Shown here one piece after another: positions 34,230 through 43,620 of a stretch of DNA of 64,000 nucleotides. The DNA is from Woeseiaceae bacterium. Lineage in GTDB: Bacteria > Pseudomonadota > Gammaproteobacteria > Steroidobacterales > Woeseiaceae. A program made the position numbers and the translations under genes. The notes under the pieces were generated by a model that saw nothing but the letters and a program-made list of their open reading frames with translations, was not told the origin of the DNA and did not search any database. Position 1 is the stretch's first letter. The number at the start of each line of letters is the position of its first letter. The DNA is taken from NCBI GenBank assembly GCA_028289545.1, contig JANQPG010000028.1, forward strand, positions 59,837 through 123,836, given 5' to 3'.

Positions 34230-35018
34230 CTAGTCCGGGCAGCTCGCCTCGCCTCGCATTTTGACCTTTTCTTCGCCGTAGCGCTCGATCATCGCGCCTG
34301 CGCCGCGGCCCGGCGGCAGCGCAACGTCGACGAAGTGGAATACGCCGTTGCTCATGCGCCGCGAGATGTCGGCCGGCAGGCCGAGCGCTCTGGCCTGTTG
34401 TTCTACGCGTTCGGCGCCTTCGAGGTTGCCGAACAGGCCTAGGGAAATCTTCAGGCCTTCGTCGTCGGTCGTGACGAGGTAGGCTTCCGGGATGCCGCCG
34501 TTTCTCAAGACCTCGACCGTGGCGTTGCCCTCTTCCCGGTTCGCGATGTTGCGGACCTGCACCCAGTGGCCGACGAAGATTTCACCGTTTTCCTGGCGTT
34601 TGGCCGTGCGCATGCCTTCGCCCGAATACTGGGCCTGCACCGAGTCGGCGTCGGACATCGCGCGGAACGGGCCAATCGTGACGCAGGTGCGGCCTACGAC
34701 GGCCGAGAGTTCCGAGCGGCGGGGGCGTTCGGTCACGGCGGCGAGGACAATCTCCTCAGCGCTTTCGGCCGCTTCTTCTCCCGCAGTGTCTTCCTCACCT
34801 TCAGCAGCGTCGTCCGCCACCTCGCCCGAGTCGCCGACGCTCGCAATCATTGTGTCGTCGGCGATGTCTTCTTCACTCGCCTCCGGCATCGGCAGCGGCG
34901 GGCCCAGGTCCGAGGGCTCCAGCACGGCAACACCCGGCTCCCGCGGCTCGTTTTTGAAATAGCCCCACAGGAAATACAGTACGTTCGCGAGGATCAGTAT
35001 TAAGAGCAGGTTTCTCAT
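34230..35018 (-). CDS. SPOR-domain protein
   Basis: 262 aa. One N-terminal membrane helix (LLLILILANVLYFLWGYF) is followed by a long acidic linker rich in Glu/Ala and a C-terminal SPOR-like domain (about residues 110-240) with TCVTIGPFRAMSDADSVQAQ and YLVTTDDEGLKISLGLFGNL. SPOR domains bind glycan strands lacking stem peptides at division sites. Its start overlaps the coaX stop by 4 bases, so it is part of the plsY-birA-coaX operon. Confidence 0.85.
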   Translation of the reverse strand: MRNLLLILILANVLYFLWGYFKNEPREPGVAVLEPSDLGPPLPMPEASEEDIADDTMIASVGDSGEVADDAAEGEEDTAGEEAAESAEEIVLAAVTERPRRSELSAVVGRTCVTIGPFRAMSDADSVQAQYSGEGMRTAKRQENGEIFVGHWVQVRNIANREEGNATVEVLRNGGIPEAYLVTTDDEGLKISLGLFGNLEGAERVEQQARALGLPADISRRMSNGVFHFVDVALPPGRGAGAMIERYGEEKVKMRGEASCPD

Positions 35019-35809
35019 TGCGCCTGACTGAGCGATCCGTGGTCCGGCCGCTCCTCCGCCAGAAGCTCGGCCAGGCCTGCGAGCACGAGTTCCGGGCGGT
35101 GATGCGGGGTTATGTTCACAGCCTGAAGGATGCGGGAGGCGTCGCCGCCGGTCAAGACGAGTGTCGGATCGTAAGCGCTTGATCGCAGTACGCTAATTGC
35201 ACGCTCTATTGCACCTGCAACAGCGTTAGCCGCGCCCTCGCTGACGCAGTCCGCCGTGCTGTCGGCGAAGATACCGAGATCGCGGCTCAGCGCCTGTTCG
35301 GTTGCGCTGTCGGAAACCTCGATATCGCTCGTTTCACGGTTCAGCGAACCGGCCATCAACGCAAAACCCGGCACAATCTGTCCTCCCAGGTGCCTGCCTT
35401 TGCTGTCCAGCGCATCGAGCGTGACGGCCGTCCCCGCATCGACCACCAGCACGGCCGAGTGAAACTCATTCCACGCGCCAATCATCGCGGCCCAGCGGTC
35501 CACGCCCATCTGCCGCGGGTCGGGGTAGGCGTTCGTCACGCCGCAGGCAGCGTTCGAGGTTCTTGCAAAACCTGTGTCGCAACCCGCGTGCGCGCTCAGC
35601 ACACCCGTCAGGCGGGTCGCAAAACGCTGGCCGGCCACGTTGCTGACAAACGCATAGTCCACATCGCGCGGCAGGTTCCGCATCAGCGCGGCGAGACCCG
35701 TATCGCGAATATCGACCTGCGGCACGTCGCCCGTTTCCACGATGTTCCCGTCATCGAGCACACCCCACTTGAGGCGCGTGTTGCCCGCGTCGATGAGCAG
35801 CGTCCTCAT
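35015..35809 (-). CDS. coaX: Type III pantothenate kinase
   Basis: 264 aa from ATG 35809; the frame is open further upstream into birA. It begins MRTLLIDAGNTRLKWGVL, the ASKHA nucleotide-binding start with DAGNTR. Then DPRQMGVDRWAAMIGAW and VLVVDAGTAVTLDALD are the two other family signatures, and LTGGDAS comes near the end. It phosphorylates pantothenate, the first step of coenzyme A synthesis, in the cytoplasm. Overlaps birA upstream and the SPOR gene downstream by 4 bases each. Confidence 0.95.
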   Translation of the reverse strand: MRTLLIDAGNTRLKWGVLDDGNIVETGDVPQVDIRDTGLAALMRNLPRDVDYAFVSNVAGQRFATRLTGVLSAHAGCDTGFARTSNAACGVTNAYPDPRQMGVDRWAAMIGAWNEFHSAVLVVDAGTAVTLDALDSKGRHLGGQIVPGFALMAGSLNRETSDIEVSDSATEQALSRDLGIFADSTADCVSEGAANAVAGAIERAISVLRSSAYDPTLVLTGGDASRILQAVNITPHHRPELVLAGLAELLAEERPDHGSLSQAQ

Positions 35810-36624
35810 TGAGACGAATCCACCGGCACGTCTTCGACACTGACCGAGCCCGAGGTAACGGCCTGCTCGCCGTCGGTCGTCTTCAGGACCAGTCCGCCCG
35901 CGTCGTCGACGCCGCTCGCAATCCCCTTGTAGCTGGCAGCGGGCGATTCCACAGTAACGGTCCGGCCACGCAGCCAGTCGGCAGCGCGCCAACGCTCGGC
36001 AAACGCGGCAAACCCCTCACTCTCGAAGCGCACAAACGTCTCGGCAATCGCGTCGGTCAGCGCAATACCGAGTTCGGTCAAGGTCGGCGGTTCGCCGAGA
36101 TCCGCCAGGCAGATGCCGCGGTGCGCCCAGCCGGAGGCCGAAGCGGCTCGCGTCTCCTCGTCCATATTCACGTTAATGCCGATGCCCGCCACGACGATGA
36201 GCCGCCCGTCACGCATCTTGGTCTCGGCAAGAATGCCGACGAGCTTGCCGTCTCTGGCCACCACGTCGTTGGGCCACTTGAGCTGGATCCCCTCGAAACC
36301 GCAGCGCTCCAGCGCGTCCAGCGTGCCGACTCCCAGCGCGAGGGTCAGCGCCGAGAAATCCTCGCGCGACGAAGCCACGCCGTAAGCCAGGGATTCGTAC
36401 AGCCCCGCGCCCGGCGGCGACGACCAGCTCCGGTTGTGCCGACCGCGGCCCGCCGTCTGCTGCCCCGCGATCGCAACGTGCAGCTTGCCCGACGAGGGCG
36501 CCGCCTGTTCCATGAGATAGGTGCTCGTCGAGCCGATCGTCTCGAACACATCCAGCTGTTCGATCCGCTCCCCGGTCGACGCGGCCAGTCCCTGCCGCAG
36601 TGCTGCGGCATCGAGCACCTTCAT
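35806..36624 (-). CDS. birA: Biotin-[acetyl-CoA carboxylase] ligase
   Basis: 272 aa. The catalytic signatures are GQQTAGRGRHNRSWSSPPGA for biotinyl-AMP binding, IQLKWPNDVVARDGKLVGIL and VVAGIGINVNM. There is no N-terminal winged helix, so this is a group I BirA that cannot act as a biotin-operon repressor. It joins biotin to the carboxyl carrier protein. The C-terminal SH3-like domain is present. It lies 3 bases after plsY and overlaps coaX. Confidence 0.95.
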   Translation of the reverse strand: MKVLDAAALRQGLAASTGERIEQLDVFETIGSTSTYLMEQAAPSSGKLHVAIAGQQTAGRGRHNRSWSSPPGAGLYESLAYGVASSREDFSALTLALGVGTLDALERCGFEGIQLKWPNDVVARDGKLVGILAETKMRDGRLIVVAGIGINVNMDEETRAASASGWAHRGICLADLGEPPTLTELGIALTDAIAETFVRFESEGFAAFAERWRAADWLRGRTVTVESPAASYKGIASGVDDAGGLVLKTTDGEQAVTSGSVSVEDVPVDSSQ

Positions 36625-36627
36625 TGC

Positions 36628-37290
36628 TTATCCGTCACTGCCATTGGCGCGGGGCTTGAACAGCATGACCTTCGGATTGCGGTTCTCCACGCCGTCACGC
36701 ATACGCTGGATATTCGAGCGATGGCAGTAGGCAATAAACACCGCCATGAACGCCGCGTACCAGAACAGCGGCTGCTGCTCGGGCAGTGCCGTGAGCCCCA
36801 GCCAAACGGGCAGCGCCGCCGTGGTCGCCATCGTCGACAGGCCGACGTAGCCGCTCGCGACGAGTATCAGCACAAACACGAGCAACAGCGGCAGCAGCAG
36901 CTTCGGCGCGAGCACGATGACGGTACCGACGAGCGTCGCCGCGCCCTTGCCGCCTTGAAAACGGTGGTACACCGGCCACACGTGACCCATGACGGCCGCC
37001 GCCGCGCAGGCCATCGTCAGCCACTCGCGGGAAATGGTCGGGTCGGTGCCGACAAACGGCAGGTTCAGCCCCGGCACCACACCCGCCGCCAGCACACCCT
37101 TGCCGACGTCGATGATGACGACACCCAGCGCAAACGCAAAACCCTGCGTGCGCAGCGCGTTTGTGCCGCCCGCGTTACCGCTGCCCTGCGTGCGAATATC
37201 GACGCCGCCCTTGAGATAGCCGATGAGCAAAGAACCCATCAGGGAACCCAGGAAATAGGCGATCAGGAATTTGACTCCCAGTTCGAGCAT
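36628..37290 (-). CDS. plsY: Acyl-phosphate:glycerol-3-phosphate acyltransferase
   Basis: 220 aa from ATG 37290 (MLELGVKF); an upstream ATG at 37332 is less likely. About five membrane helices. Motif 1 is LGSLMGSLLIGYLKG, motif 2 DIRTQGSGNAGGTNALR and motif 3 around HVWPVYHRFQGGKGAAT, all diagnostic. It makes lysophosphatidic acid in the inner membrane. First gene of the plsY-birA-coaX-SPOR operon, with a divergent lipid kinase upstream. Confidence 0.95.
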   Translation of the reverse strand: MLELGVKFLIAYFLGSLMGSLLIGYLKGGVDIRTQGSGNAGGTNALRTQGFAFALGVVIIDVGKGVLAAGVVPGLNLPFVGTDPTISREWLTMACAAAAVMGHVWPVYHRFQGGKGAATLVGTVIVLAPKLLLPLLLVFVLILVASGYVGLSTMATTAALPVWLGLTALPEQQPLFWYAAFMAVFIAYCHRSNIQRMRDGVENRNPKVMLFKPRANGSDG

Positions 37291-37388
37291 GGCGGTCCGG
37301 TTTTGCTTGCGAGTAACGGCGCATTGTAGCATCGCGTACCGGATTGGCCTTCGCCGGACTCATCGACAACACGAATAAGCAGCGCCGC

Positions 37389-38339
37389 ATGTCGCCACCG
37401 TCGAACCTACAATCGAGCCTGCAACCCAGCGTTCAACTTGTCGTCAACCCGGCGGCGCGCCGCGGGCTTGCCGCGCGACGGGTCGAGGACGTGCTGGCGC
37501 TGTTCGAACGCGAGCAGGTTCCGGTCGTGTACAACGAAAGCCGCCTGCCGGGCGACATCGAGGCCCAGGTCGAGGCGCTGGCGCGCGAGGGCGCCATGCG
37601 CATTGTTGTTGCGGGCGGCGACGGCACCGTACACGAGGCCGTGAACGGGCTCATGCGCGCGGGCAGCGAGGCCGCCCTCGGGCTGATCCCGATCGGCTCC
37701 GGCAACGACTTCTCCAAAGCCGTGTACACCGAACCCGGGACGGAACGCCTGCGCGACCGCGACTGGGCCGACGCCGCGCGTGCCCTCGTCCGGCGTCTTG
37801 CCGACAACACACCGCCGAGACGCATCGATCTCGGCCGCTGCAACGGCCGCTACTTTGCCAACGGAGCGGGCGTCGGCTTCGACGCCATGATTACGCGTTT
37901 GTCACGCGAAGTGCGCTTACCCGTCGGCAATCTCGTGTACGTGTTTGGCCTGGTGCGCGCACTGCTGCAAGGCGTTGCAACGCCGGCGCTGCGCCTCGAA
38001 GCGGGCAACTACCGCTACGAAGGCCGCGCAACGCTCGCCAATATTGCCAACGGCTGCTGGCTCGGCGGACAGTTCCTGATTGCGCCCGATGCCGTGCCCG
38101 ACGACGGTCAGCTCAACCTCGTGCTCGCCAAAGCCGTGACCCGCAGGCGCATACTGGCGCTCGTGCCGCGGCTCAAGAAGGGCCTGCACCTGGAAGCCGA
38201 GGAAGTGCAGCACGAGCCCGTCGACAAACTCGTGATCGAGTGTGAGCAGGCGCTGCCGCTGCACCTCGACGGCGAAGTCTGCACGCCGTCAAAACGCTTC
38301 GAGATCGACTGTGTACCGGGGGCGCTGCCGCTGCTATAG
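37389..38339 (+). CDS. YegS/DgkB-type lipid kinase
   Basis: 316 aa from ATG 37389; the frame is open from TTG 37344. Diacylglycerol-kinase catalytic domain: VVNPAARRG near the start, IVVAGGDGTVHEAVNGLM (GGDGT motif), and IPIGSGNDFSK. The C-terminal half has ANGAGVGFDA and CWLGGQFLIAPDAVPDDGQL. It phosphorylates a lipid, such as diacylglycerol or phosphatidylglycerol; the substrate is not fixed. Divergent from plsY, both serving lipid metabolism. Confidence 0.88.
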   Translation: MSPPSNLQSSLQPSVQLVVNPAARRGLAARRVEDVLALFEREQVPVVYNESRLPGDIEAQVEALAREGAMRIVVAGGDGTVHEAVNGLMRAGSEAALGLIPIGSGNDFSKAVYTEPGTERLRDRDWADAARALVRRLADNTPPRRIDLGRCNGRYFANGAGVGFDAMITRLSREVRLPVGNLVYVFGLVRALLQGVATPALRLEAGNYRYEGRATLANIANGCWLGGQFLIAPDAVPDDGQLNLVLAKAVTRRRILALVPRLKKGLHLEAEEVQHEPVDKLVIECEQALPLHLDGEVCTPSKRFEIDCVPGALPLL

Positions 38340-38362
38340 ACCGCCGGGGGTTCGGGTTTGAG

Positions 38363-39268
38363 CTATTTCGAAGACTGCTCGAGTTCCGGGCCGGTCCGCG
38401 AGCGCGCGCCGAGGAAAATGGCCGTCAGCGCCAGCGCCGCGCCGGCCAGCTCCATTGTTGTCATGGGCCGGCCAAAAAACAGGATGTCCCAGATGAAGCT
38501 CAAGGTGGGCTGCAGCAACAGCGCAATACCCGCCTCGGTTGGCGTCACTTCGGGCAGGCTGCTGGCGATGAACAGCCAGCCCAGGCAGTGTGAAAGAATG
38601 CCGTAGGCCGCGAGCCAGGACAGATCGGCGGCCGAGGTCAGGGCCAGCGATTCACCTTCGGCCAATGCCGTCGCGCCGAGGATCGCCGCGGCAATCAGCG
38701 AAACCACAGCCACTTCCCGGCTCGGCATGCGGGTCGTTGCGTCACGGCGCGATGCCCGCAGCAGCAGCATGTAAACCGCGTAGGACACCGCCGTCAGCAG
38801 CCCGAATACGATCCCCCACTGATACTCGGCGCTCAGGCTCGCCACGTCGAAGCCGACAATCATGCCGAGCCCGACAATCGCGAGCGGCATCGCGACGAGC
38901 TGCAGCGCCGTCGGCATTTGCCTCAGCAGGAACACACCCGCGAGGGTCATGATGAACACCTGGAAGTTGGCCAGCAAGGTCGACAGACCGGGGCCTATGT
39001 AGTTGATGCTTCTGTGCCAGAACCAGAGATCGAGTGCGAGGAACACCGACGCCACAATCAGTATCCACCAGGCACGCCGGGACAGATTGAGCCGTTTGCC
39101 GGTCACGAGCAGATACAGCGCCAGCGCCACGCCGCCGATCAGCACCCGATAGAAGCCGCTTGTCGTCGCCGATACGCTGACCAGCTTGACCCACACGGGC
39201 GACAGGCTAATGAGTGCCGCGCCGACAAATAGTCGGATCGTGGGATTCAGTAACCTGTGGCGGGGCAT
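38363..39268 (-). CDS. EamA/DMT-family transporter
   Basis: 301 aa with ten hydrophobic segments arranged as two EamA repeats (ALISLSPVWVKLVSVSATTS in the first, AVSYAVYMLLLRASRRDA in the second). DMT proteins export amino acids, nucleosides or other metabolites. No substrate evidence. The next gene upstream (M61 peptidase) ends 19 bases before its start, so co-transcription is possible. Confidence 0.88.
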   Translation of the reverse strand: MPRHRLLNPTIRLFVGAALISLSPVWVKLVSVSATTSGFYRVLIGGVALALYLLVTGKRLNLSRRAWWILIVASVFLALDLWFWHRSINYIGPGLSTLLANFQVFIMTLAGVFLLRQMPTALQLVAMPLAIVGLGMIVGFDVASLSAEYQWGIVFGLLTAVSYAVYMLLLRASRRDATTRMPSREVAVVSLIAAAILGATALAEGESLALTSAADLSWLAAYGILSHCLGWLFIASSLPEVTPTEAGIALLLQPTLSFIWDILFFGRPMTTMELAGAALALTAIFLGARSRTGPELEQSSK

Positions 39269-39287
39269 CGGTGCCTAAGCGGGACGC

Positions 39288-41138
39288 TCAAACACCGAGC
39301 AGCGCTTTGCGACGCTGCAGCGCGGCATCGTCCGCAAGATCGGCTGCATCGATGAGCTCGAGATACACGGTGTCCTCGGGCGCAGCGGCAAACCGGATCG
39401 TCAGCTGCAGGAGCTCGTCGCCGCGGAACACTGTCAGCTCCGCGCGGTCACCCGCACGGAAACGCGCTACGTGTTTGTCGAGGGTGCCAGCCGTGACTCT
39501 CAGACCGTCCAGCGCAACGAGTTGATCCCCGGGCGCTACCCCGGCCAGCTCCGCCGGGCTGTCATTCGCCACCGACTTGATCTCGGCGCGCGAACCGCCA
39601 ACAACAACTGCGCCAAACGCCACCTTGCGCACGTCCGCCGCCGGCTTGCCGCCCGAGTCTTTTGCGCCGCCCGACGCGCGATAACACACGCGCACGCCGT
39701 GCCGCGCCAGTAGCTTGTCGAGCGGCAGCTCACCCGTACCGCGTACGGCCGCGTCGAAGAAATCCCCGAGGTCGAGGCCCGAGATCTCGGCCGCAATCGC
39801 CTCGATCTCCCGCTCCTGCATGCCCTGACCGGTCTCGCCGAAGCGCCGCCAGCATTCCCGCATGACGTCGTCGAGCGACACACGGCCATCCGTTTCATCA
39901 CGCAGCTTGAGATCGAGCGCCAGCGCAATCAGCGCGCCCTTGGCGTAGTAGCTGACAATCGCGTTGCCTGCGTTGGCGTCCTGCTTGTAGAACTTGGTCC
40001 AGGCATCAAAGCTCGATTCCTCCACGGACTGTCGCTGCCGGCCTTTGCCCCGGCGCACCCGCGTCATCGTCTGGCCAAGCAGCTCGAGGTAACCCTTGTC
40101 GTCGACAAGACCGGACAGGAGCAACATGCGGTCGTCGTAGTAGGAGGTAATCCCTTCGTACACCCACAACAGGCCGGTGTGAGTCTCGGCGCTGAGTTCG
40201 TAAGGATGAAACGCAGCGGGTTTCATGCGCTTGACGTTCCACAGGTGGAAGTACTCGTGGCTGACGAGCCCCAGGAAGCCGCGGTAGGCATCGTTCAGCG
40301 CCGATGCCGGAGCGTCTTCCTTCGAATCCGCGTGCGGCAGGCGCGCCGGCAGGCTGTCGCGCGAAGCCACCAGACTCGAGGACCAGCAGTGTTCGAGGCC
40401 GCCGTAGCCGTTCGCCGTTGCGTGCAGCAGAAACACGTACCGGTCGAGATTGCCGGGCGGCGGCAGGAATTCCATCTGTGCCGCACAAACCGTTTCGATG
40501 TCGTGGCACAGCCGCGTCATGTCGGCGGCGTGGCGGCCGCGTATGGCCAGCGTGTGCGGAATCCCCTTCACCTCGAACTCGGCAATGCTGAGCGGGCCGA
40601 TTTCAACCGGATGGTCGATCAGCTCGGCATAGTTGTCCGCCGCGTAGCGCCCGAAGCCGTAGGGCTCAGCGCCGTCGCGGCGCATCGACGTGGCGATCCG
40701 CCAGTCGCTGCCGTGCGCCTTGAGGAACGCCTCGTCGGGCGGCTCGATCTCGAGTTCGCAGCGTTTTTGGGAACGGCCCTCCGGTTCGAGGAACACACAG
40801 GTGCCGTTGAAGTAAGCGTGCGTGTTGTCGAGGTGCGCCCCGCGCACACTTTCGTCGTAGGCGTAGATCTCGGCAATGACGGTCAGCGGCCGGCTGACGG
40901 GCGCCGCTTGCCAGCGGCTCTTGTCGAGCTTGGTCAACGGCACGTCGAGGCCGTCGGACTCGGCGCGAATGCCGACAACGTGTCGCGCGTAGTCGCGGAT
41001 CATGTAGCTGCCCGGTATCCAGGCCGGCATCGCGAAAACCTGACCGTCCTCGGCCGGGTCGTCGAGTTCGAGTCGGACTTCGAACAGGTGAGCGGCCGGG
41101 TTCGCGGGCCGGATCGCGTAGCGTAGTGGTGCAGTCAT
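39288..41138 (-). CDS. M61-family peptidase with PDZ domain
   Basis: 616 aa. The N-terminal beta domain includes MPAWIPGSYMIRDYARHV, typical of glycyl aminopeptidases. The zinc site is SHEYFHLWNVKRMKP (HExxH form HEYFH), with VYEGITSYYDDRMLLLSG following, whose Glu is the third ligand. The C-terminal part holds a PDZ domain (SPAELAGVAPGDQLVALDGL). No clear signal peptide, so its location is uncertain. It would cleave N-terminal residues from small peptides. Spaced 33 bases after the DDAH-like gene. Confidence 0.9.
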   Translation of the reverse strand: MTAPLRYAIRPANPAAHLFEVRLELDDPAEDGQVFAMPAWIPGSYMIRDYARHVVGIRAESDGLDVPLTKLDKSRWQAAPVSRPLTVIAEIYAYDESVRGAHLDNTHAYFNGTCVFLEPEGRSQKRCELEIEPPDEAFLKAHGSDWRIATSMRRDGAEPYGFGRYAADNYAELIDHPVEIGPLSIAEFEVKGIPHTLAIRGRHAADMTRLCHDIETVCAAQMEFLPPPGNLDRYVFLLHATANGYGGLEHCWSSSLVASRDSLPARLPHADSKEDAPASALNDAYRGFLGLVSHEYFHLWNVKRMKPAAFHPYELSAETHTGLLWVYEGITSYYDDRMLLLSGLVDDKGYLELLGQTMTRVRRGKGRQRQSVEESSFDAWTKFYKQDANAGNAIVSYYAKGALIALALDLKLRDETDGRVSLDDVMRECWRRFGETGQGMQEREIEAIAAEISGLDLGDFFDAAVRGTGELPLDKLLARHGVRVCYRASGGAKDSGGKPAADVRKVAFGAVVVGGSRAEIKSVANDSPAELAGVAPGDQLVALDGLRVTAGTLDKHVARFRAGDRAELTVFRGDELLQLTIRFAAAPEDTVYLELIDAADLADDAALQRRKALLGV

Positions 41139-41171
41139 GGTCTGGAACTAACGGAAAGAAACAGCGGCCGG

Positions 41172-42002
41172 TCAGTCGGCCAGCGGCTCGGTCAGCTTGA
41201 GGGTCAGGCATTTTGCCGAGCCGCCTGCCTTCAGGAACTCGGACAGCTCTACCTCGTTGACCTCAAAACCCGCCAGCATCAGCCGCGCCTTGAGCGGCCC
41301 GCTGGCGCGGTGCAGGAACACCTGGTCGCCAATGTTGACGGCGTTGCAGGCGAAGTTACCCGCATCGAGCGTGTCGACAATGATGCGTTTGTGGGGAGGA
41401 ACGCGGGATTCGATCGCAATACGCGATTCGTAATCGAACGCGGGTGGGTGGTACATCAGGAAACCGTCGGTCAACGGGCAGAAACAGGTGTCGATATGGT
41501 AGAAGCGCTCGTCGGTCAGCCGAATCGACACGACCTCCAGATCGAAGAAGCGTGCAATCTCGGCGTGCGCCTCGATCTCGGTACGAAATCCGTAGCCGGT
41601 CCACAGCCACGGACCGCGGCGGTCTCTCAGGCAGTCGCCCGCGCCCTCGAAACCGATCTTTTCATCGAGATCGAGGAGCTCGAAGCCGTTATCGCGAAAC
41701 CAGGCCTTGAAGTACTGTTCCTCGGGGCGGCGCTCCATCGGCATAAAATGGCTCGCGATGGCCTTGTCGCCATAGACCGCCCCGGCGTTGGCTGTGAACA
41801 CCATGTCGGGCAGCTCGGGCTGCGGCTCGACAATTTCGATGTCGGCGTACTGGCCCAGGCCATCGCGGAGCGTCTCCCACTGTGCCTTGGCGCGATCGAG
41901 GTTCAGGGAATCGTCGTGCCCGGCCATCCACGGGTTGATCACGTAGTCCACCGTAAAATAGTCGGGCGGGCACATGAGTATTTTGTCGCGTTGTGTAGCC
42001 AT
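41172..42002 (-). CDS. Dimethylargininase/amidinotransferase-family hydrolase
   Basis: 276 aa from ATG 42002. Pentein-fold signatures are visible: PDMVFTANAGAVYGDKA, GFEGAGDCLRD, ERFYHIDTCFCPLTD (catalytic His), NAVNIGDQVFLH and GGSAKCLTLKL near the end, with the nucleophile Cys. It probably hydrolyses a guanidino substrate such as dimethylarginine or arginine to citrulline. It lies 28 bases after a second member of the superfamily, and the pair looks like an operon for guanidino-compound use. Confidence 0.88.
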   Translation of the reverse strand: MATQRDKILMCPPDYFTVDYVINPWMAGHDDSLNLDRAKAQWETLRDGLGQYADIEIVEPQPELPDMVFTANAGAVYGDKAIASHFMPMERRPEEQYFKAWFRDNGFELLDLDEKIGFEGAGDCLRDRRGPWLWTGYGFRTEIEAHAEIARFFDLEVVSIRLTDERFYHIDTCFCPLTDGFLMYHPPAFDYESRIAIESRVPPHKRIIVDTLDAGNFACNAVNIGDQVFLHRASGPLKARLMLAGFEVNEVELSEFLKAGGSAKCLTLKLTEPLAD

Positions 42003-42030
42003 TGTTTGCCTTGTTGTTCTTGTCACTCTC

Positions 42031-42969
42031 TCAGGACAGCGGCAGGTGAATCTCGGCCAGCATACACCGGACCGAACCGCCTGCCGACGCTTCAATATCG
42101 CGAATATCGGCCACTGCGAGACGGCCGTTGGCGGCGAGAGCGTCACTCTGCTCGCCCGTCAGTGAATCCAGCGCCTGCTGCGACAGGGCCACGACTCGGG
42201 CGCCGTCGCTGCCGCGCAGTTCCAGCATGTTGCCCGCAAACGCCTCGAGCTGATCGAAGCTCAGTTCGAAGACCCGGCGGCCACCCGCTTCGAGCCGCGA
42301 AACGACGGCGCTGCGCTGCGCCTCGTCGGGTATACATTCCGCGCACACAAACGCCAGTTCCTCGCCGATACTCATGAGCACATTGGTGTGATAAATCGCC
42401 TTGCCGTTACGATCCACGGCGTCGAAAGCCACGATGTCGTAGTCGAGGCGCTGCGCAAAATCGCGCAGCGGGTCGTGCTGTGTCCGCGACGACAGGCACG
42501 CGTAGGCCACACGATTGACGCGGTCGAGCACGAGGCTGCCCGTCCCTTCGAGGTAGTGTCCCTCTTGCTCGTGCGCGCTCAGGTCGATGACCTCGCCGAC
42601 GTGAAATCCGTGGCGGTCACTCAGCGTGTCGAGCACGTCGAGGCGGCGCTCGGTACGCCGGTTTTCAGCCTCCATCGGGTACAGCACCACGCGGCCGTCC
42701 GCGTGGGTACTGATCCAGTTGTTCGGAAACACGCTGTCGGGCGTGTGCGGCTCGGGTGTATCGTCGACGATCACGACGTTGACCCCGGCACCTTCGAGCG
42801 CCTCCGCCAGCGATTCGAACTGCAGATCCGCTCGCCGTTGTTGCTCACTCGCGTCAATACCGGTATCCGCCATAAATGCATTAGATGCCGCCGTCTCCGG
42901 ATTGGCTTCAAAGCGCACCGGCCGAATCATCAGCACGGTGCCGGCAAGTTGGGATTCGCTGGCAGTCAT
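42031..42969 (-). CDS. CtlX-like arginine deiminase-superfamily hydrolase
   Basis: 312 aa. Signatures are MIRPVRFEANPETAASNAFM, PDSVFPNNWISTHADGRVVL, YLEGTGSLVLDR and YHTNVLMSIG, and finally GGSVRCMLAEIHLPLS with the nucleophile Cys. This matches the CtlX (citrulline-utilisation hydrolase) group. It is upstream of the DDAH-like gene in the same orientation. Together they probably convert arginine-type compounds to ornithine, CO2 and ammonia, although substrates are inferred from families only. Confidence 0.85.
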   Translation of the reverse strand: MTASESQLAGTVLMIRPVRFEANPETAASNAFMADTGIDASEQQRRADLQFESLAEALEGAGVNVVIVDDTPEPHTPDSVFPNNWISTHADGRVVLYPMEAENRRTERRLDVLDTLSDRHGFHVGEVIDLSAHEQEGHYLEGTGSLVLDRVNRVAYACLSSRTQHDPLRDFAQRLDYDIVAFDAVDRNGKAIYHTNVLMSIGEELAFVCAECIPDEAQRSAVVSRLEAGGRRVFELSFDQLEAFAGNMLELRGSDGARVVALSQQALDSLTGEQSDALAANGRLAVADIRDIEASAGGSVRCMLAEIHLPLS

Positions 42970-43152
42970 GTTGCGGCTCCTGTCCTGTAAGACGAGTCCT
43001 TTAAGAAACGTCCTTTGAGAATGGTCCTTCGGGAATAGTATGGTGTCGCTGACACGTGCCCGGCAGGCACTCTCCGGAAAGACCGGCGAGATTGCGGCCT
43101 ATGCGGGGCAAAATCAAGTCGCCAGTCGGCGTCAGCGAAGGAGCTTTCCAAA

Positions 43153-43620
43153 GTGCTCAAGAATACCGCCTACCGGGTACTGAGAAACCCTGCATGGTTG
43201 TGTTTTACCTGGTTCGGAATGACGGCCGGGGTCAGCCTGCTCGCCACCCCGGCGCGGTTTGCAGCCGACAGCATTACCCGGCCCGTGGCGCTGGACGTCG
43301 GCCGCGAGGTGTTTTCGGTCCTCAACAAGGCCGAACTCGCCCTGCTCGTGGCGCTGCTCGTGCTCGTCAGAATCTCCGGTCAGGCGCGTCGTTTCCTGCT
43401 GCTCGGGGGTGGATTGGCCGTCATTGTGATCGTGCAGTCGGCCTGGCTGTTGCCTGAGCTGTCCTCGCGAACCGACCTCGTGCTGGCCGGGCAGCCGCTG
43501 CCCCCCTCAAACGCGCACGCGGCGTACTCAATTCTGGAACTCGTCAAGCTCGGGCTGTTGCTGTGGGCCGGCTTTACGGCGCTCGCGGGCCGGACCGCAC
43601 CCGGGTCAGGCCTGCGCTGA
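43153..43620 (+). CDS. Four-helix membrane protein
   Basis: 155 aa from GTG 43153. Hydrophobic segments at about 16-33, 61-80, 84-101 and 128-147, with FTWFGMTAGVSLLATPARF and ALDVGREVFSVLNKAELALL as conserved-looking parts reminiscent of DUF4149/TMEM205-type proteins. The function is unknown. Its 3' end overlaps the convergent glutathione transferase gene by 15 bases. Confidence 0.65.
   Translation: MLKNTAYRVLRNPAWLCFTWFGMTAGVSLLATPARFAADSITRPVALDVGREVFSVLNKAELALLVALLVLVRISGQARRFLLLGGGLAVIVIVQSAWLLPELSSRTDLVLAGQPLPPSNAHAAYSILELVKLGLLLWAGFTALAGRTAPGSGLR

Noticed and set aside
35809..37329. A 506-codon open frame on the plus strand
   Set aside because: It lies antisense to birA and plsY, which have complete family motifs. 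The frame is an artefact of GC-rich codon usage.
40179..41126. A 315-codon plus-strand frame
   Set aside because: Antisense to the M61 peptidase gene, whose motifs are on the minus strand.
41310..42377. A 355-codon plus-strand frame
   Set aside because: Antisense to the two arginine-deiminase-superfamily genes.
43606..43620. The 15-base 3' overlap of convergent genes as a regulatory antisense site
   Set aside because: Short tail-to-tail overlaps are common; nothing else supports a regulatory role.
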